A DNA stretch of 42,017 bases from an uncultured Veillonella sp. (GCA_934202095.1 CAKPXN010000008.1:1-42017), one strand, 5' to 3'. Positions 32,161-41,243 are shown, numbered from the stretch's first letter. The notes: a model not told the origin generated them from the letters alone. Translations and numbers: made by a program.

Positions 32161-33552
32161 ATGATGGCAGAGAAACAACTTTCACAAATTGCACAATGGG
32201 ACCATGAATTCGTATGGCATCCATTTACACAAATGCAAGACTGGTTAGCACAAGAACCTGTAGTTATCGAACGCGGTGAAGGCGTGTATTTGATCGATGA
32301 CAAGGGTAAAAAGTATTATGATGGCGTATCATCCTTGTGGGTTAATATTCACGGCCATAATCACCCTGTGCTTAATCAAGCGTTGAAGAACCAAGTGGAT
32401 AAGATTGCGCATAGCACATTGCTCGGATTGGTGAGCCCTCCATCAGCACAGTTGTGTAAAGAATTAGTTGAACTTGCACCAGAAGGTTTGGAAAAGGTGT
32501 TCTTATCCGATGATGGCAGTACGGCGATTGAAGTCGCTATTAAGATGGCGTACCAATACCGTCAATTAGTAGGTCAAACAAAGAAAACGAAATTTATCGC
32601 ACTCAATGCGGGCTATCATGGTGATACATTAGGTACTGTATCCGTAGGTGGGATTCAGTTGTTCCATCAAGTGTTCCATAATTTGTTGTTCAAACCGTTA
32701 ACTTTACCAAGCCCTGGTGTATATCGTGATGTAGCAGATCGAGATAAAGCATTTGAAGAGTCCTTAGCAGAATTGGAACGCATCCTCAATGAAGAAGGGG
32801 ACGAAATTACAGCTCTCGTTATGGAACCATTAGTGCAAGCCGCAGCTGGTATGCTCGTTATGCCTTACGGCTATTTAAAACGCGTTCGTGAGTTAACTGC
32901 CAAACACGATGTATTCCTCATCGTTGATGAAGTGGCAACAGGCTTTGGCCGTACAGGTAAATTCTTTGCTTGTGAACATGAAGGCGTATCGCCTGATTTC
33001 ATGACCTTATCCAAAGGGATTACGGGCGGTTATTTGCCATTGGCCGCTACATTGACTACAAAACGCGTATTCGATGCATTCCTTGGCACATTTGAAGAAA
33101 AGAAAACATTCTATCATGGCCATTCCTACACCGGTAATGCCTTGGCATGTGCTGTTGCATTGGCTTCGTTGAAAGTATTCCGCGATGAAAAGGTCATCGA
33201 AGGATTACCTGCGAAAATCGAAGCTTTCACAAAGGCACTCAAACCTATTGAACAGTTAAAACATGTTAAAGAAGTGCGTCAACGTGGCCTTATCGTAGGC
33301 ATTGAACTCGAAAAGGACGTTGCTACTCATGAAGCGTATCGTCCAAATGATGCGGTAGGTGCAAAGGTTGCCGTTCTCGCTCGTGAACAAGGCCTTATTT
33401 GCCGCCCAATCGGCGATGTGGTTATCCTTATGCCACCATTGGCGTCCACGGTAGAACAATTGGAAGATATGGTTCGCATCGTAGGTGAAAGTATTAAACG
33501 TGCCACAGAAGAAGAGGGCGTATTAGAAGATTTGAAGCCAATTATTTTATAA
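32161..33552 (+). CDS. bioA: Adenosylmethionine-8-amino-7-oxononanoate aminotransferase
   Basis: The 463-aa PLP enzyme makes 7,8-diaminopelargonate, the substrate of BioD, using SAM as amino donor. Motifs are WHPFTQM (about 19-25), YYDGVSSLWVNIHGHNHP, SDDGSTAIEVAIKMA, VDEVATGFGRTG (about 255-266) and the PLP lysine K285 (LSKGITGGYLPL). ATGs at 32161 and 32164 are both possible after GAGGTG. Order bioD-bioA on one strand suggests a shared transcript, although the 146-nt gap may hold a second promoter. Confidence 0.93.
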   Translation: MMAEKQLSQIAQWDHEFVWHPFTQMQDWLAQEPVVIERGEGVYLIDDKGKKYYDGVSSLWVNIHGHNHPVLNQALKNQVDKIAHSTLLGLVSPPSAQLCKELVELAPEGLEKVFLSDDGSTAIEVAIKMAYQYRQLVGQTKKTKFIALNAGYHGDTLGTVSVGGIQLFHQVFHNLLFKPLTLPSPGVYRDVADRDKAFEESLAELERILNEEGDEITALVMEPLVQAAAGMLVMPYGYLKRVRELTAKHDVFLIVDEVATGFGRTGKFFACEHEGVSPDFMTLSKGITGGYLPLAATLTTKRVFDAFLGTFEEKKTFYHGHSYTGNALACAVALASLKVFRDEKVIEGLPAKIEAFTKALKPIEQLKHVKEVRQRGLIVGIELEKDVATHEAYRPNDAVGAKVAVLAREQGLICRPIGDVVILMPPLASTVEQLEDMVRIVGESIKRATEEEGVLEDLKPIIL

Positions 33553-33630
33553 TTGGAAGCATTTTCTTTGCATAATTCAAAATATATTCTATACATTCTC
33601 AAAATACGATGATTATTCTGCATATCTATG

Positions 33631-33650
33631 ATACTATATATGTATAGTAT
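33631..33650. promoter_or_regulatory. Palindrome upstream of dcuA
   Basis: ATACTATA-TATG-TATAGTAT, two perfect 8-bp halves, ends 10 nt before the AAAGGAGG ribosome site of dcuA. It may be an operator overlapping the promoter. Confidence 0.35.
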
Positions 33651-33673
33651 ATATATTCAAAGGAGGTCATCGT

Positions 33674-35014
33674 ATGGACATTTATGTAATTATGCAAGTC
33701 ATTATCTTGTTCGGTGCCATCTTCTTGGGCGTGCGCCTCGGTGGCATGGGCATCGGTTATGCTGGCGGCCTCGGCGTCGTATTGCTGAGCCTCGGCATGG
33801 GCATGTTCCCAGGGCAAATTCCTTGGGATGTTATCTTAATCATTATGTCAGCCATTGCAGCGATTTGTGCATTGCAGTTGGCCGGTGGTTTAGATTATTT
33901 AGTACGTATTGCGGAAAATATCTTGCGTAAAAATCCTAAACACATTAACTATTTAGCTCCTACAGTTACGTATTTCTTGACAATCTTGGCTGGTACAGGT
34001 CATACGGCGTTTTCTATGATTCCTGTAATTGTAGAGGTTGCAAAGAGCGAGAACATCAAGCCTTCCGTACCACTATCGATTGCCGTTGTAGCGAGCCAAA
34101 TTGGTATTACCGCAAGCCCTGTATCCGCAGCGGTTGTTGCTATGAGTGGATTCCTTGAACCGTTCGGTGTTAGCTATCCAACATTGTTGGGCATTTGTAT
34201 TTCCACAACCTTTATTGCGGTTATGATTACGGCGTTTATCATGTCGACCTTTGCGAACAATGATTTGACCTCTGATCCTGTTTACCAAGAACGTTTGGCA
34301 GCAGGTCATGTGGCACCACCACGCGAAAAGAATGTGGATTTCCATTTAAAACCAGGTGCGAAAAAATCTGTTTTAATTTTCTTAATCGGTATTATTTGTA
34401 TCGTATTCTATGCAACAGCGATTTCTAAGAATATTGGTATCATTAAACCGGTTATCTTTGGCCGAAATGATGCCATCGTTGGTTTCATGATGATTATTGC
34501 GGCGGCCATTACATTCTTCTGTAAACTAGATACAGCAGAACTTGTCAACACAAGTACATTCAAATCTGGTTTATCTGCCTGTGTCTGCGTTCTCGGTGTA
34601 GCATGGTTAGGCGATACCTTTGTAAAAGGTCATATTCCTGAAATCAAAGCCATGGCATCCAGTATGGTAACAGCGTATCCATTCTTGTTGGCAGTCGCCT
34701 TCTTCTTTGCTAGTACACTCTTGTATAGCCAAGCGGCGACGACACAAGCGCTTGTACCAGCTGTAATCCTTGCATTAGGTATTACACCAGAAAATACAGG
34801 GTCTGTATACATTATTATCGCATCCTTCGCGGCCGTATCTGCACTCTTTGTATTGCCTACATACCCAACACTTTTGGGGGCTGTACAAATGGATGATACG
34901 GGTTCGACCCGAATCGGTCATCTCGTATTTAATCACCCATTCTTCATCCCTGGAGTCCTTGCTATCGTTATTTCTGTAGCTCTTGGCTTCGTGATTGCTC
35001 CATTGATGTTGTAA
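33674..35014 (+). CDS. dcuA: Anaerobic C4-dicarboxylate transporter DcuA
   Basis: The 446-aa, about 10-12-TM protein exchanges or takes up fumarate, succinate, malate or aspartate. It resembles DcuA more than DcuB. Examples are LGVRLGGMGIGYAGGLGV at the N-terminus, GGLDYLVRIAENILRKNPK (residues about 71-89), TFKSGLSACVCVLGVAWLGDTFV and LFVLPTYPTLLGAVQMDDTG near the C-terminus. It starts 121 nt after bioA with its own ribosome site AAAGGAGG. With PEP carboxykinase it fits C4-dicarboxylate-based anaerobic metabolism. Confidence 0.9.
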   Translation: MDIYVIMQVIILFGAIFLGVRLGGMGIGYAGGLGVVLLSLGMGMFPGQIPWDVILIIMSAIAAICALQLAGGLDYLVRIAENILRKNPKHINYLAPTVTYFLTILAGTGHTAFSMIPVIVEVAKSENIKPSVPLSIAVVASQIGITASPVSAAVVAMSGFLEPFGVSYPTLLGICISTTFIAVMITAFIMSTFANNDLTSDPVYQERLAAGHVAPPREKNVDFHLKPGAKKSVLIFLIGIICIVFYATAISKNIGIIKPVIFGRNDAIVGFMMIIAAAITFFCKLDTAELVNTSTFKSGLSACVCVLGVAWLGDTFVKGHIPEIKAMASSMVTAYPFLLAVAFFFASTLLYSQAATTQALVPAVILALGITPENTGSVYIIIASFAAVSALFVLPTYPTLLGAVQMDDTGSTRIGHLVFNHPFFIPGVLAIVISVALGFVIAPLML

Positions 35015-35054
35015 ATGGTGAAAGCTTAACAATTTTATATTGTATCTAATAAAT

Positions 35055-35082
35055 AGGGCCTAGTCGTTAACGACTAGGCCCT
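35055..35082. terminator. 28-bp perfect palindrome after dcuA
   Basis: AGGGCCTAGTCGTT is followed directly by its complement AACGACTAGGCCCT. No T-run follows, so termination is possible but not certain. Confidence 0.5.
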
Positions 35083-35184
35083 GTTAACTGCTGTGTGATG
35101 GATACATTGTTGGAAAAATGCTATACTATAGGTAAGAGAGGGATACATATAGTGTGGTAGAGCAAGATTATATAGGAGCCTATT

Positions 35185-35481
35185 ATGTATACGATTTCTA
35201 TCAAACTAGATATGAATCGCATTCCGCCGGAAGCATTCGATGCATTGAGAGAGAAGCATCATATCTGGTATAAAACATATTTTGATGCAGGAAAATTTTT
35301 AATGTTTGGCACAAGACCAGATAACTCTGGTGAAAGCCTCATTATCGCTCAAGGAACAGCTGAGGAATTAGAAGAGGCTGTACAATTTGACGCATACTAT
35401 GCAGATCAATTGGCAACCTATGAAATTAGAGAATATAAGGTAGCATTGTTCAATGAAGCGATTAAAAACTATATAGATTAA
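35185..35481 (+). CDS. YCII-family (YciI-like) protein
   Basis: The 98-aa protein fits the YCII dimeric alpha-beta barrel fold: LREKHHIWYKTYFDAGKFLMFGTRPD, then DAYYADQLATYEIREYK. The family His and Asp are present (His25/His26 and Asp68), and members are thought to act as small hydrolases or dehydrochlorinase-like enzymes. RBS TAGGAG lies upstream. It is monocistronic; the substrate is unknown. Confidence 0.75.
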   Translation: MYTISIKLDMNRIPPEAFDALREKHHIWYKTYFDAGKFLMFGTRPDNSGESLIIAQGTAEELEEAVQFDAYYADQLATYEIREYKVALFNEAIKNYID

Positions 35482-35499
35482 TATTGGATATCCCATATG

Positions 35500-35534
35500 A
35501 AAGGGCCCCTAGTATATAGAACTAGGGGCCCTTT
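35500..35534. terminator. Bidirectional terminator between the YCII gene and zur
   Basis: AAAGGGCCCCTAGT (35500-35513) pairs perfectly with ACTAGGGGCCCTTT (35521-35534) around a 7-nt loop. Confidence 0.8.
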
Positions 35535-35540
35535 GGCAGT

Positions 35541-35945
35541 TTATTTATTTTTACAGTTTTTACATATACCCGCTATCTCTAAATGATGCTCAGTTATAGT
35601 AAATTCCGCATCTATAAGTTCCTGTGGCATTTCTACGACGGGGCATGTATGGAGTGGTATCATAGCTCCACATTTTGTACATACCGCATAGTGGCGGTGT
35701 GTATGGGGTGTAATTTCGTAGTATGCCATGTCGCTGCCCATGATAGTGGTACGTGTGACGATATCTTTTGTTTCTAGTAACTCAAGAGTGCGGTAGATGG
35801 TAGACATCCAGGTGGTGCTTCCATCACCTAATCTCTCTGCGATTTCGATAGCAGTAATTGGTTTATCTGTTGCGGTTAATACGGACCAAATGGCTTCACG
35901 CTGTTTGGTCTTTTTTATGCCTTCTGGCCAATGTGTGGTATTCAT
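35541..35945 (-). CDS. zur: Fur-family regulator, probably the zinc regulator Zur
   Basis: The 134-aa protein has the Fur winged helix (GIKKTKQREAIWSVLTATDKPITAIEIAERL, then MSTIYRTLELL). Zinc-binding parts include HTHRHYAVCTKCG and two CxxC pairs (Cys89/Cys92 and Cys128/Cys131) that hold the structural zinc. HHLEIAGICKNC at the end resembles Zur. It is the last gene of znuC-znuB-zur, which supports zinc sensing. The ATG at 35945 gives a normal Fur N-terminus; an ATG at 35999 would add 18 residues with no ribosome site. Confidence 0.82.
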   Translation of the reverse strand: MNTTHWPEGIKKTKQREAIWSVLTATDKPITAIEIAERLGDGSTTWMSTIYRTLELLETKDIVTRTTIMGSDMAYYEITPHTHRHYAVCTKCGAMIPLHTCPVVEMPQELIDAEFTITEHHLEIAGICKNCKNK

Positions 35946-36004
35946 AATAACGCTTTCTATTATGGGGTAAAGATTAACAGTACATGTTTGTATATACATG
36001 ATGT

Positions 36005-36823
36005 TTATTTACTAAATTGTATTCTCCGAATAATGGATTTAATATTTTTGATGATGAGTACCACTAATAGGATGAATACCGATGTAAGCGATACAAAGCC
36101 ACCTGGTGCCACATTGAGGTAATAGGACCCAAATAGGCCGATGATCATGGCGAGTAAACTAAATCCAATGGAGCAAAGTAATGTTGTTCTAAAACCTTTT
36201 TCTAATTGCAATGCAGAGGCTACCGGCAAGGCAATCATGGCACTCAATACGAGAACGCCCACGATTTTGATGGAAATGGATACGGCTGCAGCCATTAAGA
36301 TGGCAAATACATAGTTAATCAAATCCACTTTTACACCTGCCACCCGTGCTGCCTCTTCATCGTATGCGATATATAGAAGTGAGTTGTATAGGAAATATAA
36401 GGTTAATACAGATAGTATGGTAAGCACTGCAATACTAATCATGTCCGTTGTATTTACAGTTAAGATGCTGCCGAAAAAGAATACGTTAGCGTTAGCTTTC
36501 AGCTTGCCCGAACTAATGAGAGTAATGGCCGTACCGATGCTGAGCGACAAGATAATGGTGAGAATTAAATCGAGATGGTGGGAAAAATATTTTCGCAAGA
36601 ACTCGATGAGGGCACCGCAGATGGCGGTAAATATGAAAGCCCCTAATATAGGGTTCGTATTGGTCAATAAACCAAGGGTAATCCCGGCGAGCGATGCATG
36701 GCTCATAGTGTCGCCAATCATACTGGACCGGCGTAGTACCATAAATATACCGATGCATGGGCATAATAGAGAAATGCAGACGGCTACGAAGAAGGCATTT
36801 TGCATGAAATCATAATTAAACAT
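36005..36823 (-). CDS. znuB: Zinc ABC transporter permease
   Basis: The 272-aa ABC-3 permease has about eight spans and the family motif MIGDTMSHASLAGITLGLL near residue 36, with VGVLVLSAMIALPVASALQ in the second half. The ATG at 36823 follows AGGAGG and overlaps the end of znuC by 8 nt; the frame upstream has no better start. It would form a homodimeric zinc channel with ZnuC as ATPase. Confidence 0.87.
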   Translation of the reverse strand: MFNYDFMQNAFFVAVCISLLCPCIGIFMVLRRSSMIGDTMSHASLAGITLGLLTNTNPILGAFIFTAICGALIEFLRKYFSHHLDLILTIILSLSIGTAITLISSGKLKANANVFFFGSILTVNTTDMISIAVLTILSVLTLYFLYNSLLYIAYDEEAARVAGVKVDLINYVFAILMAAAVSISIKIVGVLVLSAMIALPVASALQLEKGFRTTLLCSIGFSLLAMIIGLFGSYYLNVAPGGFVSLTSVFILLVVLIIKNIKSIIRRIQFSK

Positions 36824-37577
36824 GGCGCACCTCCTTAGCTTTGTTATCATCGGTTTGAGCTTGAGCCTGAGCTGTCACGTCTGTAAAGCAGGAGCAATTT
36901 TCGTGGTCTACAGGATTACGTCCTGTGTTATGCATAATTTCACTGGCGTATTGTTCAGGGGAGCAGAGATGCCCTTGACCATTTGCAATGTGGTAGATGT
37001 TTGTTGAATTGGCAAGGGCCATTTCTAAATTATGCTCTACAGAGATAATCGTTATATGATGCTCTTGATTCAATGTACGCAAGAGCGCATAAATGCCTTC
37101 TTGGCTCTTGCGGTCGATGCCCGTTGATGGTTCGTCGAGAATGATGAGATCTGGGCTACCGATAAGGGCGCGTGCGATAGATACGCGTTGTGCTTGACCA
37201 CCGGATAATTTGCTGATGAGACGGTCCTTAAATTTTGTCATATGTGTAAGCTCTAGGACTCGATTGACTTCTTGTTTATCTTTGATTTTTAACAGCTTAC
37301 GATAAGAATCTAGAATTTCATGGACTGTAATAGGAAATCCCGCATGGGAGAAATCATTCTTTTGTGATACATAACGAATATTGTTCGTGTGGCATGTGAT
37401 GGAACCTTTCACAGGTGTTAGAAAACCTAGAATGAGGCGCAAGAGGGTGCTTTTACCAGAACCATTGTCGCCTACGATGGAAATATAATCGCCGCTATGT
37501 ACCTCTAAGTTTAAATCATTTAGCACATAGGGTGGTTGACCTTGGTATGAAAAATAAAGATGTTGAATTGATAACAT
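36816..37577 (-). CDS. znuC: Zinc ABC transporter ATP-binding protein
   Basis: The 253-aa ATPase has Walker A GDNGSGKST (36-44), signature LSGGQAQRVSIARAL and Walker B LIILDEPS, with the switch His in VEHNLEMA. The C-terminal tail (about 205-253) is longer than needed for an ATPase and holds several possible metal ligands: HLC, then MH and DHENCSC. The start at 37577 has only a weak ribosome site. It is the first gene of the minus-strand znuC-znuB-zur unit, divergent from znuA. Confidence 0.87.
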   Translation of the reverse strand: MLSIQHLYFSYQGQPPYVLNDLNLEVHSGDYISIVGDNGSGKSTLLRLILGFLTPVKGSITCHTNNIRYVSQKNDFSHAGFPITVHEILDSYRKLLKIKDKQEVNRVLELTHMTKFKDRLISKLSGGQAQRVSIARALIGSPDLIILDEPSTGIDRKSQEGIYALLRTLNQEHHITIISVEHNLEMALANSTNIYHIANGQGHLCSPEQYASEIMHNTGRNPVDHENCSCFTDVTAQAQAQTDDNKAKEVRHV

Positions 37578-37614
37578 AAAAACCACTTTTCCGATTGACA
37601 AAATTATTACTACG

Positions 37615-37643
37615 TTTATACTATAACTATATTACAAATGCAA
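37615..37643 (-). promoter_or_regulatory. Promoter of znuC-znuB-zur
   Basis: On the minus strand TTGCAT (37643-37638), a 17-nt spacer and TATAAA (37620-37615) fit the sigma-70 consensus. The -35 overlaps the first GCAACT repeat. Confidence 0.6.
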
Positions 37644-37662
37644 CTGAGTCGCAACTGCAACT
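37640..37662. promoter_or_regulatory. Triple GCAACT repeat between divergent znu promoters, candidate Zur operator
   Basis: GCAACT occurs at 37640, 37651 and 37657 (steps of 11 and 6). The block covers the znuC -35 and reaches the -35 position of znuA, whose -10 TATAAT is at 37681-37686. A repressor bound here could block both promoters. Confidence 0.5.
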
Positions 37663-37724
37663 AAAGAATACTATATATACTATAATAGCATGAGCACTCA
37701 GGATTAAAAAAAAGGAGGCCTCCT

Positions 37725-38630
37725 ATGGTCAAGAAACTGGTATTGTTAGTAGTTGGCGTGCTGATGGCTGCTCTATTTGCAGGCTGTGGTAATGATGCGC
37801 CAAAGGAACAAGCAGGTAAGAAAATCCAAGTGGTAGCAAGTTTTAATGCTATGTCTGAATTTGCGAAGGCTATCGGTGGCGATAAGGTAGAGGTATCTAC
37901 GATTATTCCTGATGGCACAGAGCCTCATGACTTTGAATTGAAACCAGAAAATATGAAACAATTGGCATCAGCGCAAGTATTCGTTTATAACGGACTCGGC
38001 ATGGAACCTTGGGCGCAACAAGCGATTGATGCGGCTAAAAATGACAAACTTGTATCTGTGAAAGCATCTGATGGTGTAGAGGCTATTAAAAACACAGATC
38101 CTGAAGAAATTAAAGAACATGGCGCTGAAGACCCTCATACATGGTTGTCTTTGAAAAATGCTAAGATCGAAGTTAAAAATATTAAGGATGCATTGGTAAA
38201 GGTAGATCCTACGAATAAGGATTATTACGAAAAGAACTACAATGATTATGTGGCAAAATTAGATGCGATGATTCAAAAATACGAAGGTCAATTTGCAAAA
38301 GCTCCACATAAAAACTTTGTAACAGGTCATGCTGCTTTTGCATATCTATGCCGTGACTTTGGGTTAGAACAAAATAGCGTAGAAGATGTGTTTGCAGAAG
38401 GTGAACCAAATGCGGCACAATTGGCTAAGCTCATCGAATACTGCAAGGAAAACAAGATTACCACAATCTTCGCCGAAGAAATGGCTAGCCCAGAAGTATC
38501 CAAGACATTAGCTCAAGAAGTAGGCGCTAAGGTAGAAACCATTTATACTATCGAAAGCAAGGAAGACGATAAAACATATCTTGAACGAATGGATGATAAT
38601 TTGACTAAAATCTTAGGAAGTTTGCAATAA
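37725..38630 (+). CDS. znuA: Zinc-binding lipoprotein ZnuA
   Basis: The 301-aa solute-binding protein of the Zn/Mn family has a lipobox FAGC with the lipidated Cys at 21. The three zinc His are His68 (EPHDFELKP), His138 (DPHTWLS) and His202 (TGHAAFAYLC). It lacks the long His-rich loop of some ZnuA proteins; only an EHGAED segment precedes the second ligand. It is divergent from znuC-znuB-zur. The ribosome site forms a 12-bp palindrome, AGGAGGCCTCCT, ending right before the ATG. A second, TroA-like importer lies at 912-4564. Confidence 0.88.
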   Translation: MVKKLVLLVVGVLMAALFAGCGNDAPKEQAGKKIQVVASFNAMSEFAKAIGGDKVEVSTIIPDGTEPHDFELKPENMKQLASAQVFVYNGLGMEPWAQQAIDAAKNDKLVSVKASDGVEAIKNTDPEEIKEHGAEDPHTWLSLKNAKIEVKNIKDALVKVDPTNKDYYEKNYNDYVAKLDAMIQKYEGQFAKAPHKNFVTGHAAFAYLCRDFGLEQNSVEDVFAEGEPNAAQLAKLIEYCKENKITTIFAEEMASPEVSKTLAQEVGAKVETIYTIESKEDDKTYLERMDDNLTKILGSLQ

Positions 38631-38681
38631 CTTTTTATAAGTAAAGTTAAACTATTTATAACATAAAAATATAATAAAATT

Positions 38682-38712
38682 AAAAGCAAGGTATACTCTA
38701 TACCTTGCTTTT
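38682..38712 (+). terminator. Intrinsic terminator of znuA
   Basis: AAAAGCAAGGTATA (38682-38695) pairs with TATACCTTGCTTTT (38699-38712), loop CTC. Confidence 0.8.
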
Positions 38713-38810
38713 ATGTTATAATGAATGAGCGTTTCATGAAATAATGCACTGTTTATGTGCATTGACGCATACTTTGTATTGTGTTGTATTAATAAGTATT
38801 AAGAGGACAT

Positions 38811-39479
38811 ATGATTGAATTCTTTGATCGATTAGTAGGGCCTATCGATACGGATGGCGTACGCATATATCGTCAACGCACCAGTATGACTCAGTTAATC
38901 GTCATGATTATACTGGCTATTATATGTTACCAATTCACCGCCATAGGTGATTCGGTATATGCGGCGGCCATGAAAAACTTCATCATGAATCCCACTACAT
39001 TCGTAAAGCTCGAACATCTCCCAATGGTTAATGTCATTGAACTTAATGGATTGTTACAACAATTAAGTACCACAACACCTCTTTGGGACGTGAGTAGATG
39101 GCTGTTGCTGATTGTGAAAGCTTTAGTTATGGCTATACTTATCAGCGGATATGCATTATGGCGTGCTCGTCATTGTTATACGATGACCATTTTAACAGGC
39201 GTGTTCCATTGTATTGCGTATGCGCAAGTAGTGATTGGAATTTACATGTTGAGCTTTGGCGTGCTTCTTGCTTTTGCAAAAGCGCCCGTTGTTCTCGTGT
39301 TGTTATTAGGCGTATTTCTTACAATTATTTGCATTCTTCTCACCATGTCCTTAATTTCCGTAGTAGGGCGCATCGTGGGTGCCTCCGTTTCGGGAAATGC
39401 TTTTGAAGGACTTCTCGTTATATGTAGCGCGTACATCATCTGGATAGGCATAAAATTTTTAGGCATACTATTATTTTAA
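38811..39479 (+). CDS. Polytopic membrane protein of unknown function
   Basis: The 222-aa protein has an amphipathic N-terminus (MIEFFDRLVGPIDTDGVRIYRQRTS) and about five membrane spans (near residues 29-47, 100-118, 125-150, 153-182 and 200-222). The loop pattern faintly resembles Yip1-type membrane proteins, but I cannot place it in a family. RBS AGAGGA precedes the ATG. It stands alone between two terminators. Confidence 0.7.
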   Translation: MIEFFDRLVGPIDTDGVRIYRQRTSMTQLIVMIILAIICYQFTAIGDSVYAAAMKNFIMNPTTFVKLEHLPMVNVIELNGLLQQLSTTTPLWDVSRWLLLIVKALVMAILISGYALWRARHCYTMTILTGVFHCIAYAQVVIGIYMLSFGVLLAFAKAPVVLVLLLGVFLTIICILLTMSLISVVGRIVGASVSGNAFEGLLVICSAYIIWIGIKFLGILLF

Positions 39480-39514
39480 AAAGACACATTCCGTTTTTTG
39501 GAATGTGTCTTTTT
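39478..39514. terminator. Bidirectional terminator
   Basis: AAAAAGACACATTCC pairs with GGAATGTGTCTTTTT around GTTTTTT, between the convergent membrane-protein gene and fliB-like gene. Confidence 0.85.
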
Positions 39515-39536
39515 ATCATTATATGGCAACTGCACA

Positions 39537-40454
39537 TTATTTGTTGTAGTTGCTGTTTTCATATGCATTAAATAAGAATGCCACATTATCTTCATCATAC
39601 TCGATTTGCTCAGACCATCGTCTAATTTGTTCTGGCATATTTCCAAATTGATGAATTAGTAATGCGATGAACAATGTGGCGTCAAAGGCGTATCGAATGA
39701 GGCTACCTAAGGAATACTCCGTTAGCATATCGATTTGACGATACAGGATATACTGATACACCTTGTTGAGCACGGATGTGTCGATGGTATCAGCTGCAAG
39801 CAAATCCATTGTAGTTGATGCCGTTGTTGATGATAGCATGTCTTGTAAAAGACCTAGCTGTTTTGTCCACTCCTCATCGATAGGCTCTGTTTTTTTATAT
39901 ACATTAACTAACTCTTGGCAGTAAGGAATGGATTGATTGGGTGTAAACTGACAAATCTCTGGCTTGATACCTAATGCTAAAAGTTCGAAGATATTTTTTA
40001 GTACTGGCCTGTCCTCAGCGGTAAACTCACCGTCATCATCTTCAATGGTAAATAGCAATTGATCGCCTTTGGTAGCTAATAGCTTTTCTACTGATTCTTC
40101 GCAGGATAGACCTACGCCGCAAAGTTCTAGGTCTTCGATATATTTATAGAACCTAGGATGCATATGGCATGTATCACATAAACTATCTTCGCCCAGTTCT
40201 AAAACAACGCGACACAATCCGTCTTCCCGTAGTAGGGGACAGGTGGGCTGTTTGTCGCTAAACATAAAATAATAGCCTTCGTCATCGACGGTCATAAATT
40301 TCCGTAGGTCTTCACCTAATGGCGTAGGTAGCGTTTGATATAATTTAGCTGTCTCCTTATCTACATCGATGGTCCATTTTTGGCAACATGTATGGTGACA
40401 TTGATCAGCTTTGCATTGAAATGTATGGTAAAAGGTTGGATATAACGAAATCAT
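39537..40454 (-). CDS. fliB: FliB-family lysine N-methylase homologue
   Basis: The 305-aa protein matches the FliB (flagellin lysine-N-methylase) family, best seen in its N-terminal cysteine patterns. These are Cys14, Cys19, Cys23 and Cys24 (FQCKADQCHHTCCQKW), then CPLLREDGLC, LCDTCHMHPRFY and CGVGLSCEE. The family is thought to carry an Fe-S centre and to use SAM. No flagellar gene is in the window and Veillonella-type bacteria are non-motile, so the natural substrate is probably another protein. The ATG at 40454 follows AAGTGAG; a GTG at 40463 is possible. Confidence 0.8.
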   Translation of the reverse strand: MISLYPTFYHTFQCKADQCHHTCCQKWTIDVDKETAKLYQTLPTPLGEDLRKFMTVDDEGYYFMFSDKQPTCPLLREDGLCRVVLELGEDSLCDTCHMHPRFYKYIEDLELCGVGLSCEESVEKLLATKGDQLLFTIEDDDGEFTAEDRPVLKNIFELLALGIKPEICQFTPNQSIPYCQELVNVYKKTEPIDEEWTKQLGLLQDMLSSTTASTTMDLLAADTIDTSVLNKVYQYILYRQIDMLTEYSLGSLIRYAFDATLFIALLIHQFGNMPEQIRRWSEQIEYDEDNVAFLFNAYENSNYNK

Positions 40455-40624
40455 AGTACTCACTTATATATATTATTAACTACTGTTTTGATAATTAAAT
40501 TGTAACACATGCTATCTATTCATGGTGTTATTTAGGATATGATTTTATTCGTGAAAGTCCTAATTATTGTGTATAATAGGAGTATATGGAATATTTACTA
40601 ATACAATTTATGTAGGAGGAACTT

Positions 40625-41194
40625 ATGAAATCTATGTTCGTAAAAGGCGGCATTGCATTGGTACTAGCAGCGGCATTTGGGGTAAATGCACCAGCTGTTG
40701 ATGCGGCTAGTATTGTACCGGTACAACCAACAGTAGCAGTTGTTGATGCTAATCATGCAGCTATTGTAGGTGCCAATACATTGCTTAATGCTTTCATTCA
40801 ACAACATCCAAAAGCAGCGATTACAGAAATTGCATTCGATGGCGAAGACGGTCAAATTAAATACGAAGTTGAAGGCTTTGATTCAACAGGTAAATATGAG
40901 TTGAAATACAACTACAATACAAATCAAATTGGTGAAATAAAAGAAGGGGAATATAAGGTTGGTTTAGAGAAGAAGGCCTTTGATCCTACCCGTATCTTAG
41001 CGCCAGAAGCAGTTGTTAACTTTGCCTTTGCTCAAACAAAAGGTCAAGCGACAAGTCTCAATAGTTGGTCTGTAAAAAATGAAAAAGGTCGCTTCGTGTA
41101 CGATGTAGAATTTGGTGCAGCTAATCATCAAGAAATCGCAGTACATGTAGACGCTTTCACAGGTGAACTCGTATCTGTAAAAGGCGTAAAATAG
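40625..41194 (+). CDS. Exported PepSY-domain protein
   Basis: The 189-aa protein has a signal peptide (MKSMFVKGGIALVLAAAFGV, cleaved near VDAAS) and two PepSY-type repeats. The first spans about 45-110 (LLNAFIQQHPKAAITEIAF, then IKYEVEGFDSTGKYELKYN); the second about 125-189 (VNFAFAQTKGQATSLNSWSV, then VYDVEFGAANHQEIAVHVDAFTG). PepSY proteins often restrain proteases or bind peptides in the envelope. A TATAAT lies at 40572-40577, and RBS AGGAGGA precedes the ATG. Confidence 0.82.
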   Translation: MKSMFVKGGIALVLAAAFGVNAPAVDAASIVPVQPTVAVVDANHAAIVGANTLLNAFIQQHPKAAITEIAFDGEDGQIKYEVEGFDSTGKYELKYNYNTNQIGEIKEGEYKVGLEKKAFDPTRILAPEAVVNFAFAQTKGQATSLNSWSVKNEKGRFVYDVEFGAANHQEIAVHVDAFTGELVSVKGVK

Positions 41195-41243
41195 GTGTAT
41201 TTGACATCTTACTGCAATAGGAGTAGGATGTTACTATACACAT

